This document shows positions 32,545-42,245 of a stretch of DNA of 64,000 nucleotides, in pieces. Both the position numbers and the translations under genes were made by a program. The stretch covers positions 62,001-126,000 of the forward strand of contig NZ_JAIUGV010000015.1 of assembly GCF_020164745.1 (NCBI RefSeq). Reading direction: 5' to 3'. Below the pieces are notes generated by a model. It saw nothing but the letters and a program-made list of their open reading frames with translations. It made no database searches and was not told the origin of the DNA. The stretch comes from Mesorhizobium sp. ES1-4. Its GTDB lineage: Bacteria; Pseudomonadota; Alphaproteobacteria; Rhizobiales; Rhizobiaceae. How positions within the stretch are numbered: the stretch's first letter is position 1; each line of letters opens with the position of its first letter.

Positions 32545-34143
32545 TCACGGATCTGGAGACTGTTCCTTGGGCAGTGGCGATCCCCTGCGCCCGACATTGC
32601 GCCGGATCATGCCGAAATCGGCGCCGCCGGTGGCGAACGCGATGATGAAATAGAGCGTCGCCCCGCCAGCCACCAGCGCCAGCACCGTCGTTGCCTTGAT
32701 CATCAGCGGCGAGCCGGGCCCCAGCCTGACGGCGAAATAGTGCTCGGCGAAATAGAGTGCCGCGCCCATCACGGCCGCCGACAGCACCAGGCGCGGAATG
32801 CGCGTCAAGAGCGGCACGTCACGCCCCCAATGGCCGCGCCGGATCAGCACGCCAAGCAGCATCAGCGCGTTGACCCAGCCGGCGACGGCGGATGCCACGG
32901 CAATGCCAGGCGCGCCCATCGTGGGGAACAGGGTGAGCGCGGTGGCGACGTTCACCGCCACCGAGATTGCGGCGAAGATCATCGGCGTGCGCGTGTCCTC
33001 GCGGGCAAAGTAGCCTGGGGTAAAAGCCTTGATCAGCACGAAGGCCGGCAGCCCCAATCCGAAGATCGCCAGGATCGCCGACACCGTCGGCGTCGAATGG
33101 TTGGCGGCGAACGCGCCGCGTTCGTAGACCAGCCGCACGATCGGTTCCGCCATCACCCACAGTGCCGCCGCCGCCGGCAGGGTCATGAACAGGGTGAATT
33201 CGACGGAGCGGTTCTGCAGGTTGGCCGCCTCGATCAGGTTGCCGGATTTCAGCGCCCGCGACAGTTCGGGCAACAGCACGATCGCCACCGCGACGCCGAC
33301 GACACCGAGCGGCAACTGGTAGACGCGGTCGGCATAGGCGAGCGACGACACTGCACTGTCCTGCGCCGAGGCGATGGCCGTTCCGATCAGCTGGTTGATC
33401 TGGGTGATGCCGCCGGTAATCGCCGCCGGCAGCGCCAGGATCAGGAGCCGCTTCACGTTCGGCGTCATCTTCGGACGGCGGAAGCCGATCGCGATGCCGG
33501 CATTGCGCACCGCCACCCAGACGATGGCGAGTTGCACGAGGCCAGCCGCCAGCACGCCCCAGGACAGGGCGAAGCCGACAGCATGGGCGTCCAGTCCATG
33601 GTACCAGGCGTAGCCGAGCACGCTGATCAGGATGATGTTGAGGAAAGCCGGCGCGATCGCCGCCGCGAAATAGCGCCGCAGCGAGTTCAGCATGCCCGCC
33701 ATCATGGCGGCGAGCGACATGCAGATCAGATAGGGGAACATGATCGTCGCGAGCCGGACGGTCGTCTCGAACTTGCCCGGCGTGTCGGCAAAGCCTGGCG
33801 CCACCAGGTAGCGCACGATCAGCGGCATCGCCAGTTCCATGGCGATGGTCAGCGCCAGCAGCGCGGTGAACAGCACGCCGAAGACTTCTTCCGAGAAGCG
33901 CTTGGCACCGTCCGTGCCGTGCGTCTCGATCTCCTTGGCGAACAGCGGCACGAAGGCGGCATTGAACGCGCCCTCGGCGAACAGCCGGCGAAACGTGTTG
34001 GGAAACTGAAAGGCGGCGTTGAAGGCGTCGGCGACCGGCCCGGTGCCGAGCGCCGCAGCCATCAGCATCTCGCGGCCGAAGCCGAGCGCACGGCTCATCA
34101 GCGTGCCGGAAGCGACGGTAGCGAATTTCTTGACCAGACTCAT
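32545..34143 (-). CDS. murJ: Lipid II flippase MurJ (MviN)
   Basis: A 532-residue inner-membrane protein with about 14 helices and the MviN start MSLVKKFATVASGTLMSRAL followed by GFGREMLMAAALG and FRRLFAEGAFNAAFVPLF, the conserved basic segments of MurJ. It moves the peptidoglycan precursor lipid II to the periplasmic side and is normally essential. It follows glnD on the same strand after 46 bases, a typical rhizobial order. Confidence 0.95.
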   Translation of the reverse strand: MSLVKKFATVASGTLMSRALGFGREMLMAAALGTGPVADAFNAAFQFPNTFRRLFAEGAFNAAFVPLFAKEIETHGTDGAKRFSEEVFGVLFTALLALTIAMELAMPLIVRYLVAPGFADTPGKFETTVRLATIMFPYLICMSLAAMMAGMLNSLRRYFAAAIAPAFLNIILISVLGYAWYHGLDAHAVGFALSWGVLAAGLVQLAIVWVAVRNAGIAIGFRRPKMTPNVKRLLILALPAAITGGITQINQLIGTAIASAQDSAVSSLAYADRVYQLPLGVVGVAVAIVLLPELSRALKSGNLIEAANLQNRSVEFTLFMTLPAAAALWVMAEPIVRLVYERGAFAANHSTPTVSAILAIFGLGLPAFVLIKAFTPGYFAREDTRTPMIFAAISVAVNVATALTLFPTMGAPGIAVASAVAGWVNALMLLGVLIRRGHWGRDVPLLTRIPRLVLSAAVMGAALYFAEHYFAVRLGPGSPLMIKATTVLALVAGGATLYFIIAFATGGADFGMIRRNVGRRGSPLPKEQSPDP

Positions 34144-34189
34144 GCGTTCGCAAACTGCCTGTGGGATTGGGAGAAGGAGATGATGGCCG

Positions 34190-36991
34190 TCACTCGGCGG
34201 CTGCCTTGGCTTTGCCGCCGCGTTCGAGTGCCGCGCCTTCGAGCGTCGCCATCAGCCGGTTGCGGATGGTGGCGATGCGGGCCGGGCTATCGATCTTCTG
34301 GCCGGTGAGGTCGGTGACATAGAAAGTGTCGATGACCTTCTCGCCGAAGGTGGTGATATGCGCCGATGCGATGTCGAGCGACAGGTCGGACAGAGTCCCG
34401 GTGATTTCCGACAGCAGGCCGGGGCGGTCGAGCCCCTCGACCTCGATCACCGAAAACCGGTTCGACAGCGCATTGCGGATTTCGGCGCGCGGGGGGATCT
34501 TGAACACCTTGGACCCGCGCCTGGGCTTGGTGCGTTTCTCGATCATCTCCGGCAGCCAGCTCTTGCCCGACAGCACGTCCTCGATCAGCCGGCCAACGCG
34601 CTCGGCGCGCCGCCGCTCGTCCTCGTCGCGGTCGAACTCCCTTGAGATCAGGATGGTGTCCAGCGCGCGGCCGTCCGAGGTGGTGAAGATCTGCGCGTCG
34701 ACGATGTTGCCCCCGGCAGCGGCACAAGCGCCCGCGATCACCGAGAGCAGGCGGGGATGATCCTGCGCCAGCACGGTGATTTCGGTCACCGCCTCGAACT
34801 GGTGGGTCTTGACCATGGTGGCGAGCTTGTTGCCCGCCGCATCAGCCTCGCGGATGAACTCGGCGTGGCGAAGCTGGTCCGGCAGGTCCACGGTCAGCAG
34901 GTAGTTTTCATAGTGCAGCCCGACATAGCGCTTGCGCGCCTTGTCGGGCCAATCGGCGAGCGCCTCGGCCAGGCGTTCGCGCGCCGCCGCCGTGCGCTGG
35001 GCGCGTGAGACCTCCGAAAACCCGCCGGTCAGCAGCAGTTCGGTCTCGTAGTAGAGCGTACGCAGCAACTGGCCTTTCCAGCCGTTCCACACGCCCGGTC
35101 CGACGCCCCTGATGTCGCAGACGGTGAGGACCAACAGCATCTTCAACCGCTCGACCGACTGCACGATCGAGGCGAAGTCCTCGATGGTCTTGCGGTCGTT
35201 GAGGTCGCGGGTCTGCGCCGTCATCGACATCACCAGATGGTTCTCGACCAGCCAGGCGACGGTTTCCGTATCGGCTGCCGACATCCCCATATGCGGGCAG
35301 ATGCGCCGTGCGATGCGAGCGCCGGCCTCGGAATGATCTTCCGGCCTGCCCTTGGCGATGTCGTGCAGCAGCACGGCGACATAGAGCGCTTCGCGGCTCT
35401 TCTTCAGGCTCGGCATCAGCGAATGCGACAGCGGGTGCACCTTCTCGCCGTCGCCGCGCTCGATCTCGGCCAGCACGCCGATGCAGCGGATCAAGTGCTC
35501 GTCGACCGTGTAGTGATGGTACATCGAGAACTGCATCATGGCGACGATCTTGCCGAAATCCGGGATCAGCCGGCCCAGCAGCCCGGCCTCGTTCATGCGC
35601 CGCAGGTTGAGTTCGGCGTTGCGGTCCGAGGTCAATATGTCGAGAAACAGCCGGTTGGCTTCCGCGTCGCGCCTGAGCGACTTGTTGACCAGGCCGAGCG
35701 AACGGGTGAGCAGTTTCAGCGCATCGGGATGGAATTCCAGCCCATGCTTGTCGGCGAACCAGAACAGCCTGAGAAGATTGACCGGGTCGCGCTCGAAGAC
35801 GCCGTCGTCGGCGATGTTGATGCGATGGTTGTCGACGATGAAGTCCGACGTGCCGGCAAGCTTGCGCTTGCGGCGCTGGAAGGTGAGGAAGATGCGGTTG
35901 AAGCCGGGAACGTGCTTGGCCTGCTCCTCCTCCAGCGCGGCGCAGAAGATGCGGGTCAGGTCCCCGACATCCTTGGCGACGAGGAAGTAGTGCTTCATGA
36001 AGCGTTCGACCGCCGACAGGCCGGGATGGGTGGTATAGCCGAGCCGTCCGGCAATCTCGCGCTGGATATCGAAATGCAGCCGCTCCTCGGCCTTCCCCGT
36101 GAGGAAATGCATGTGGCAGCGCACCGCCCACAGGAAATCCTCGGCCTTCTGGAACTCACGATACTCGGCCTCCGTGAAGACGCCTTTCTCGACCAGTTCC
36201 TCGCCGGTGCGCACGCGGTAAAAATACTTGCCGATCCAGAACAGCGTCTGCAGATCGCGCAAGCCGCCTTTGCCGTCCTTGACGTTGGGCTCGACCAGAT
36301 AACGGCTTTCACCGGCCTTGGCGTGGCGCTCGTCGCGTTCGGCGAGCTTGGCCTGGACATATTCCGGTCCCGTCGTGCGCACCACCTCATGGTCGAAGCG
36401 CAGCATCAGTTCGTCGTAGAGCTTGAGTTCGCCCCACAGGAAACGCGCTTCCAGGATCGAGGTGCGGATGGTGATGTCGGTACGCGACAGCCTGAGGCAC
36501 TCGTCGATGTTGCGGGTAGCATGGCCGACCTTCAGCCCCATGTCCCACAGCATGTAGAGCATGTACTCGACTGTTTGTTCGCCCCACGGCGTCTGCTTGT
36601 AGGGCAGCAGGAACAGAAGGTCGATGTCGGATCCCGGCGCCAGCGTGCCGCGGCCATAGCCGCCGACGGCAACGACCGCCATGCGTTCGGCCGAGGACCG
36701 GTTCTTGACCCGGTATACATGCGTCGCGGCAAAATCGTAGAGCGCGCGGATCAGTTCGTCCATCTGGTGCGACAGCCGCTCGGCGCAGGCGTTGCCGCCG
36801 CCATCTTGCCTCAGCATGGCCTCGGCTGTCTTGCGGCCCTCGGCGAGACGCCCCTTGAGAAGCTGAAGAACGGCAGCACGGATGGCCTGGCTGGAGCCGT
36901 CGCCGGCACTGGCCGCGGTCAGCGCGGTCATCTCGCGGCGCAAGGCGTCGCCGTCGATCAGTTCATCGAGCTTCAGGGAGATTTTCGCCAT
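34190..36991 (-). CDS. glnD: Bifunctional uridylyltransferase/uridylyl-removing enzyme GlnD
   Basis: A 933-residue nitrogen sensor. Domains in order: nucleotidyltransferase (VGGYGRGTLAPGSDIDLLFLL), a helical part, the HD domain that removes UMP (LHDIAKGRPEDHSEAGARIARRI), and two C-terminal ACT domains that sense glutamine (VTEITVLAQDHPRLLSVIAG and VIEVEGLDRPGLLSEITG). It modifies PII proteins according to nitrogen status. All motifs are intact. Confidence 0.96.
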   Translation of the reverse strand: MAKISLKLDELIDGDALRREMTALTAASAGDGSSQAIRAAVLQLLKGRLAEGRKTAEAMLRQDGGGNACAERLSHQMDELIRALYDFAATHVYRVKNRSSAERMAVVAVGGYGRGTLAPGSDIDLLFLLPYKQTPWGEQTVEYMLYMLWDMGLKVGHATRNIDECLRLSRTDITIRTSILEARFLWGELKLYDELMLRFDHEVVRTTGPEYVQAKLAERDERHAKAGESRYLVEPNVKDGKGGLRDLQTLFWIGKYFYRVRTGEELVEKGVFTEAEYREFQKAEDFLWAVRCHMHFLTGKAEERLHFDIQREIAGRLGYTTHPGLSAVERFMKHYFLVAKDVGDLTRIFCAALEEEQAKHVPGFNRIFLTFQRRKRKLAGTSDFIVDNHRINIADDGVFERDPVNLLRLFWFADKHGLEFHPDALKLLTRSLGLVNKSLRRDAEANRLFLDILTSDRNAELNLRRMNEAGLLGRLIPDFGKIVAMMQFSMYHHYTVDEHLIRCIGVLAEIERGDGEKVHPLSHSLMPSLKKSREALYVAVLLHDIAKGRPEDHSEAGARIARRICPHMGMSAADTETVAWLVENHLVMSMTAQTRDLNDRKTIEDFASIVQSVERLKMLLVLTVCDIRGVGPGVWNGWKGQLLRTLYYETELLLTGGFSEVSRAQRTAAARERLAEALADWPDKARKRYVGLHYENYLLTVDLPDQLRHAEFIREADAAGNKLATMVKTHQFEAVTEITVLAQDHPRLLSVIAGACAAAGGNIVDAQIFTTSDGRALDTILISREFDRDEDERRRAERVGRLIEDVLSGKSWLPEMIEKRTKPRRGSKVFKIPPRAEIRNALSNRFSVIEVEGLDRPGLLSEITGTLSDLSLDIASAHITTFGEKVIDTFYVTDLTGQKIDSPARIATIRNRLMATLEGAALERGGKAKAAAE

Positions 36992-37024
36992 CGATACCGG
37001 TTGGCCTTGCCTTTTGGGCGGCGT

Positions 37025-37879
37025 CTATAGCGCGTTTTCGCGGCGCTGGGTATGGGGCCTGCCAGCAACCCCGAAATCGGCCATGTCGTTTGCTTCGACT
37101 GGAGCGAGCGGAACGACAATCTGCCGCCGCAGCCGGCAGAAATCGGCGATCCACCTCATGATTCGCCTGGCCTCCCTCCTGATTCTCACGGCTGCAGGCT
37201 TCCTCCGCCTTCCCATAAGCCCGCTCGCTGTCCGCGCGGCGTCCCGTTCCTGGTCAAGCAGGCTTGGCAGCCTGTCGCCAACGAACTGGTCCTGCGCGCA
37301 CAGCGCGGGAACAAGTTGGTAGACGGTCTTGCCGGCTGCCATGGTGGGATCGAAGATGAGATCGTCGACCGCTATGTTGACCCGCGCCGTTGCCTCCAGA
37401 AAATCGCGTGCCGTTTGCCGCGAGAGGAGATACCCTCCAGCCCCCGGATGGCCTTTGCGGAGCCGGACCATGGAAAAACCATGCCCAGCGGCGATTCTTT
37501 TCCTCTGGATTACGGTTCTGGAGAAGACCGTCTCGAGCTTCACGACGTCCGCGCCCGCCGCCACCCAGCCTGTATCGCCCAGCAACATGCCGGCTTTGCT
37601 TGAAAAGACTATATCGTCCTCGAACACGGCGCCATATGGCGCGTCGTTTTGGGCAATGATCGTCCAGCAGGCACGATGACTATGCAGGCACGCGATCTCG
37701 CTGCCGGAAAGCGGCCGGATGGCGTGCATCGCGTGCTGCGGCTGCAGCGCCAGGTCGGGACGTTGCGCGGCATCGATGCCCGCGACCCGCTCGAACTCAA
37801 TGCCGATGCGGGCAAACTCGGCGGTCACATGGGCGAGCCGCTCGGGAGAACGATCGAGATTAATAACCAAGCACTTCAT
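37025..37879 (-). CDS. Glycosyltransferase family 25 protein, copy 1
   Basis: A 284-residue GT25 protein, the family of LPS galactosyltransferases such as LgtB/Lex2B. Seen: MKCLVINLDRSPERLAHVTA at the N-terminus, SGSEIACLHSHRACW and the metal motif AVFEDDIVFS. It probably adds a sugar to lipopolysaccharide or another surface glycan. It is a paralog of the next GT25 gene (38193-39005), with the same motifs and order but a different C-terminal end, and both lie between glnD and copA. Confidence 0.85.
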   Translation of the reverse strand: MKCLVINLDRSPERLAHVTAEFARIGIEFERVAGIDAAQRPDLALQPQHAMHAIRPLSGSEIACLHSHRACWTIIAQNDAPYGAVFEDDIVFSSKAGMLLGDTGWVAAGADVVKLETVFSRTVIQRKRIAAGHGFSMVRLRKGHPGAGGYLLSRQTARDFLEATARVNIAVDDLIFDPTMAAGKTVYQLVPALCAQDQFVGDRLPSLLDQERDAARTASGLMGRRRKPAAVRIRREARRIMRWIADFCRLRRQIVVPLAPVEANDMADFGVAGRPHTQRRENAL

Positions 37880-38192
37880 TTCTAACGGCTATCTTTGCAA
37901 AAAATGTATGAAATCTCTGTTTCGCGGAACTGAGGGAGAAATTCAGCATCGCAGCTGTTGTCTAGCACAGGTAAAAATATGGTTGTTGATTTTTCTGGGT
38001 TGAATTCGCGTCGTAAACAGAAGCCAAAGCCGGAACCCAGGCTATGACCCCAGGATTACTGGAAAATTACCTGTTGCGAGAAGTCGAGAAATTTTCGCTC
38101 GAAGTCATTGGTAGCCAGGCGGAATTCGAAGCGGAGCCCAAACCCTCGCGAAGGTGCCGGCCGTCTTCGGGATGTCCCATCCCGAAACAGGT
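37880..38192. other. AT-rich gap between the two GT25 genes
   Basis: About 310 bases, clearly more AT-rich than the surroundings in its first half. It must hold the promoter of GT25 copy 1. The + strand frame from 38044 begins with a protein-like MTPGLLENYLLREVEKFSLE but soon overlaps GT25 copy 2 antisense and turns arginine-rich, so I do not call it a gene. Confidence 0.5.
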
Positions 38193-39005
38193 CTATCGTC
38201 CTGCCTCGGGTGGATCGAGGGCGACGATCGTGTACCGCCGAAGCCTGCAGTGGTCGACGACCCACTCGACGATGCGCCTGGTTTCCACTCTCATCTTCTC
38301 GAAGAACGGCCTTCTGCGTTTTATGGCCAGTCCGCTTGCGACCCGTGCGGTTTCGCGCTCTTGGTCGAGCAGGCTCGGCAATCCCGCTCCTATGGAGCCG
38401 AGGAACTGGGCCTGTGCGCACAAGGCGGGTACAAGCTGGTAGATCATCTTCCCGCCAGAGGGTGAGAACGCCGGATTGAAGACCATGTCATCGGCGGTCA
38501 GATTCACCTTTTCGGTCGCATCGAGGAGATCGCGCGCGGCTCGTCTGGAGACGATGTAGCCTCCGGTCCCAGGATGGAACCTGCAGAGCCTGTACATTGA
38601 GAACCCATGACGGGCGGAAATCCTCATCCGGTGGATCATGGTCTTTTTGAAGAACGTCTCCAGCTTGACGATGTCGGCATCGGCCGGAATCCAGTCGCTG
38701 TCTGCAAGCAACCGGCCGGCATTCGCTGAGAAGACCACGTCGTCCTCGAATACAGCGCCGTAGCGCGCCTCGTCCTGCACGAGAATCGACCAGCAGGCGC
38801 GATGGCTGTGCAGGCAGGCGATTTCGCTGCTCGACAGTTGCCGGGCTCCATACATCGGATGCTGAGCTTGCTGCTTGAGTTCGGGGTGGCTGTATCCATC
38901 GATAGCCACGACGCGTTCGAACGCGATGCCTATACGGCCGAACCCGGCCCTCATATGGGCAAGTCGTTCCGGGGACCGATCGAGGTTTATGACCAGGCAC
39001 TTCAT
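38193..39005 (-). CDS. Glycosyltransferase family 25 protein, copy 2
   Basis: A 270-residue GT25 protein closely related to copy 1: MKCLVINLDRSPERLAHMRA, SSSEIACLHSHRACW, AVFEDDVVFSANAG and GTGGYIVSRRAARDLLDAT. Substrate and acceptor unknown; a role in LPS decoration is inferred from the family. Tandem duplication with divergence suggests that each adds a sugar to a different acceptor or that the locus varies between strains. Confidence 0.85.
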   Translation of the reverse strand: MKCLVINLDRSPERLAHMRAGFGRIGIAFERVVAIDGYSHPELKQQAQHPMYGARQLSSSEIACLHSHRACWSILVQDEARYGAVFEDDVVFSANAGRLLADSDWIPADADIVKLETFFKKTMIHRMRISARHGFSMYRLCRFHPGTGGYIVSRRAARDLLDATEKVNLTADDMVFNPAFSPSGGKMIYQLVPALCAQAQFLGSIGAGLPSLLDQERETARVASGLAIKRRRPFFEKMRVETRRIVEWVVDHCRLRRYTIVALDPPEAGR

Positions 39006-39143
39006 TGTCGACCAAAGTCCAGCGGGAAGGGCAGCGAGTATAATATCAGCAACGGAAATGTTTCAGTGTAGGCGCGGTTGTGTACAGTTTTTGCCATTCG
39101 GTCAATCCGCTAGGCCCGCAGACCCTAAAAATCAAAACGGCCC

Positions 39144-39174
39144 TTGACCTTCCAGTTACTGGAAGCACTACCTC
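39144..39174 (+). promoter_or_regulatory. CueR-type promoter of copA
   Basis: TTGACC (39144-39149) is the -35 box. The perfect palindrome CTTCCAGTTACTGGAAG (39149-39165) fills the spacer, and TACCTC (39169-39174) serves as the -10 box after a 19-base spacer. A long spacer with a CTTCC/GGAAG dyad is the hallmark of CueR-activated promoters. Confidence 0.85.
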
Positions 39175-39206
39175 CGCTCCGAAGCAGATCATCGAGGCAT
39201 GTCGCA

Positions 39207-41717
39207 ATGACGCATTCAGATCACGATCACCACCCGCATGGCTCGCATGGCGTCTGTTGCGCGCCGAAAGGCGCTGCATCGGATGCGGCTCCGCGCGACC
39301 CGGTCTGCGGCATGACGGTGGATCCGGCTGCCAGCAAGCCGACATCAGAGCATGGCGGCCGCCTCTATCATTTCTGCAGCGAGCGCTGTCGCTCGAAGTT
39401 CCAGGCAGAGCCGGAAAGCTACCTGACGGCCACCGACCCCGTCTGCGGCATGAGCGTCGACCGTTCGACGGCGAAACATTTCGCCCGTCATGAGAGCCAA
39501 GGCTTCTATTTCTGTTCCGCCGGCTGCAAGGCGAAGTTCGAGGCGGCGCCACAAACCTATCTCGGTGGCAGGCCGGCGGCGGCGCCGATGCCCAAGGGGA
39601 CGCAATACACCTGTCCGATGCACCCCGAGATCATCCGCGACAAGCCCGGCTCCTGCCCGATCTGCGGCATGGCGCTCGAGCCGATGGGCGTGCCGACGGG
39701 CGATGAAGGGCCAAATCCCGAACTTGTCGATTTCGCGAGGCGGCTCTGGGTGAGCGCGGTGCTGTCGGTTCCGCTGCTGATCATCGCCATGGCGCCGATG
39801 GTCGGCCTGTCGCTGGAGGGCCTGGTCGAGGATCGCACAAAGGTCTGGATCGAACTGGTGCTGGCCAGCCCCGTGGTCCTCTGGGCCGCCTTCCCGTTCT
39901 TCCATCGCGGTTTGGACTCGATCCTCAACCGCAGCCCCAACATGTGGACGTTGATCTCGCTCGGCGTCGGCGCCGCCTATCTCTACAGCGTCGTCGCCAC
40001 GCTCTTCCCGGACATCTTTCCGCACCAGTTCCGCAGCCATGGCGGTGCGGTGCCGGTCTATTTCGAGGCCGCCGCCGTCATCGTCGCGCTGGTCTTTGTC
40101 GGCCAGGTGCTGGAACTGCGCGCCCGCGAAAAAACCGGCTCGGCGATCCGGGCCCTGCTTGACCTCGCGCCGAAAACCGCGCGGCGGATCGCCGAGGACG
40201 GCGCCGAGACCGATGTGGTGCTGGACGACGTCAAGACAGGCGATCGCCTGCGCATCCGTCCCGGCGATGCTGTTCCCGTCGACGGCACGGTGCTGGAAGG
40301 CCGCTCTTCCATCGACGAATCGATGATCACGGGCGAACCCTTGCCGGTCGAGAAGGCCGAAGGCGACGCCCTGACCGGCGGCACGCTGAACAAAAGCGGC
40401 TCGCTGATCATGCGCGCCGAGCGGATCGGCGCCGAGACCACGCTGTCGCGCATCGTCGAACTCGTCGCCAAGGCACAACGCTCGCGCGCGCCGATCCAGG
40501 GATTGGCCGATCGCGTTTCCTTCTATTTCGTCCCGGCCGTCGTGCTGGCCGCGATCGCCGCGTTCATCGCCTGGGCGGTCTTCGGCCCTCAGCCCAGCCT
40601 GATCTTCGCCATCGTCTCGGCGGTCTCGGTGCTGATCATCGCCTGTCCCTGTGCGCTCGGCCTTGCCACGCCGATGTCGATCATGATCGCCACCGGGCGC
40701 GGGGCGCTCGCCGGCGTGCTGATCAAGGAAGCCGCCGCGCTCGAACGCTTCGCCTCCGTCGACACCTTGATCGTCGACAAGACCGGCACGCTGACCGAAG
40801 GCCGGCCGAAATTGACCGATGTCGTGGCCGCCAGCGGCTTTTCCGAGGACGATTTGCTGGGGTACGCCGCGACCCTGGAAAAGGGGTCGGAGCATCCGCT
40901 GGCCGAAGCCATCGTCGACGGGGCGGGCCAGCGCGGCGTGACGATCGCCGAGGCGAGCAGCTTCGAGGCGGTTACCGGCAAGGGCGTCTCCGGCACGGTA
41001 TCGAAAAAGAAGGTCGCGCTCGGCAATGCCGCGATGATGGCCGACCTGACCATCGACGTTTCCACGATGATGGCCGGCGTGGAAGCACTGCAGGGCGATG
41101 GCAAGACGGCAATGTTCGTCGCTGTCGACGGCAAGCTGGCCGGCATCGTCGCCGTCGCCGATCCGGTCAAGGCGACCACCACCGAGGCGATCAAGGCGCT
41201 GCATGACAGCGGGCTGAAGATCATCATGGCGACCGGCGACAATGAACGCACGGCCAGGGCGATCGCTGGGCGTCTCGGCATCGACGAGGTGCGCGCCGGC
41301 CTATTGCCGGAACAGAAGGCCGCACTCGTCGACGAATTGCGCGGCAGCGGCGCCGGCGGCGTCGCCATGGCCGGCGACGGCGTCAACGACGCGCCGGCGC
41401 TTGCCGCCGCCGATGTCGGTATCGCCATGGGAACCGGCGCCGACGTCGCGGTCGAAAGCGCCGGCATCACCTTGGTCAAGGGCGATCTCAACGGCATCGT
41501 CCGCGCCCGCACCCTGGCCCGGGCGACCATCCGCAATATCCGGCAGAACCTGTTCTTCGCCTTCCTTTACAATGTGCTTGGCGTCCCGGTCGCGGCCGGC
41601 GTGCTCTATCCGCTCACCGGGACGCTTCTGTCACCCATGCTGGCGGCGGCGGCGATGAGCCTGTCCTCCGTCTCGGTCATCGCAAACGCATTGCGGCTCA
41701 GAACGTTGAAACTCTGA
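39207..41717 (+). CDS. copA: Cu(I)-exporting P1B-type ATPase with two YHS domains
   Basis: An 836-residue copper efflux pump. The N-terminus is His-rich (MTHSDHDHHPHGSHGVCC), followed by two YHS domains (DPVCGMTVD...YHFCSERC and DPVCGMSVD...YFCSAGC) and a heavy-metal-binding CPMHPEI...CPICGMALEP region instead of the usual HMA domain. The pump core has ACPCALGLATP, the phosphorylated DKTGTLTEG, and AGDGVNDAPAL. The last helices carry YN and M-SS residues typical of Cu(I) transport. ATG 39207 is preferred since it lies downstream of the CueR promoter; the longer frame would start inside it. Confidence 0.93.
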   Translation: MTHSDHDHHPHGSHGVCCAPKGAASDAAPRDPVCGMTVDPAASKPTSEHGGRLYHFCSERCRSKFQAEPESYLTATDPVCGMSVDRSTAKHFARHESQGFYFCSAGCKAKFEAAPQTYLGGRPAAAPMPKGTQYTCPMHPEIIRDKPGSCPICGMALEPMGVPTGDEGPNPELVDFARRLWVSAVLSVPLLIIAMAPMVGLSLEGLVEDRTKVWIELVLASPVVLWAAFPFFHRGLDSILNRSPNMWTLISLGVGAAYLYSVVATLFPDIFPHQFRSHGGAVPVYFEAAAVIVALVFVGQVLELRAREKTGSAIRALLDLAPKTARRIAEDGAETDVVLDDVKTGDRLRIRPGDAVPVDGTVLEGRSSIDESMITGEPLPVEKAEGDALTGGTLNKSGSLIMRAERIGAETTLSRIVELVAKAQRSRAPIQGLADRVSFYFVPAVVLAAIAAFIAWAVFGPQPSLIFAIVSAVSVLIIACPCALGLATPMSIMIATGRGALAGVLIKEAAALERFASVDTLIVDKTGTLTEGRPKLTDVVAASGFSEDDLLGYAATLEKGSEHPLAEAIVDGAGQRGVTIAEASSFEAVTGKGVSGTVSKKKVALGNAAMMADLTIDVSTMMAGVEALQGDGKTAMFVAVDGKLAGIVAVADPVKATTTEAIKALHDSGLKIIMATGDNERTARAIAGRLGIDEVRAGLLPEQKAALVDELRGSGAGGVAMAGDGVNDAPALAAADVGIAMGTGADVAVESAGITLVKGDLNGIVRARTLARATIRNIRQNLFFAFLYNVLGVPVAAGVLYPLTGTLLSPMLAAAAMSLSSVSVIANALRLRTLKL

Positions 41718-41761
41718 GATTAGGCCCCCAGATACGAAAATCAACCATCAGGAGACCATGA

Positions 41762-42154
41762 ATGACCTTGGCTAAAAAACTCGTGCTGCTGCTGATGGCG
41801 GCAGGGATGCTGCTTGCTGTTTTCCTAGAAAGCGTGCCGGCGCGGAGCGAGGAGGTGAAGCACGACATGGGTGCCATGGCCATGGGGGCGGAAAGTCCCT
41901 CTACGGCGGGCTACAAGGCGGCGATGGACAAGATGCATGCCGACATGATGGCCTCGCAATATACCGGCAATGCCGATGTCGATTTCGTCCGCGGCATGAT
42001 CCCGCATCATCAGGGCGCGATCGACATGGCCAGGGTCGAACTGGCCAACGGCAAGGATCCGGAAATCCGCAAGCTCGCCGAAGCGGTCATTGCCGCGCAG
42101 GAAGCCGAAATCAAGCAGATGCAGGACTGGCTCGCCGCCCACCCGGTGAAGTAG
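41762..42154 (+). CDS. DUF305 family periplasmic protein
   Basis: A 130-residue protein with an N-terminal hydrophobic signal (LLLMAAGMLLAVFL). A Met/His-rich region (HDMGAMAMGAES) follows, then the DUF305 core DKMHADMMASQYTGNADVDF and RGMIPHHQGAIDMARVEL. DUF305 proteins such as CopM bind copper outside the cytoplasm. It lies 44 bases after copA with an AGGAGA ribosome site and is probably co-transcribed under CueR. Confidence 0.88.
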   Translation: MTLAKKLVLLLMAAGMLLAVFLESVPARSEEVKHDMGAMAMGAESPSTAGYKAAMDKMHADMMASQYTGNADVDFVRGMIPHHQGAIDMARVELANGKDPEIRKLAEAVIAAQEAEIKQMQDWLAAHPVK

Positions 42155-42245
42155 GCTTTGGGCGCAACAAGGGAGGTTGCGGCGCAAGCGTCCTGGATTT
42201 CGCGCCCGGCCTGTGCTGCGATCCGACCTGAACTGGAGGCCTGTC

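Noticed and set aside
32530..34308. + strand frame of 592 codons
   Set aside because: Antisense to murJ, composition dominated by Arg, His, Gln and Asp, no family features.
35237..37030. + strand frame of 597 codons
   Set aside because: Antisense to glnD; murJ-glnD are clearly the real genes.
38044..38442. 132-codon + strand frame between and over GT25 copy 2
   Set aside because: Only its first ~36 codons look protein-like; the rest is antisense to a solid gene.
39345..41204. Minus strand frame of 619 codons
   Set aside because: Antisense to copA, whose motifs are complete.
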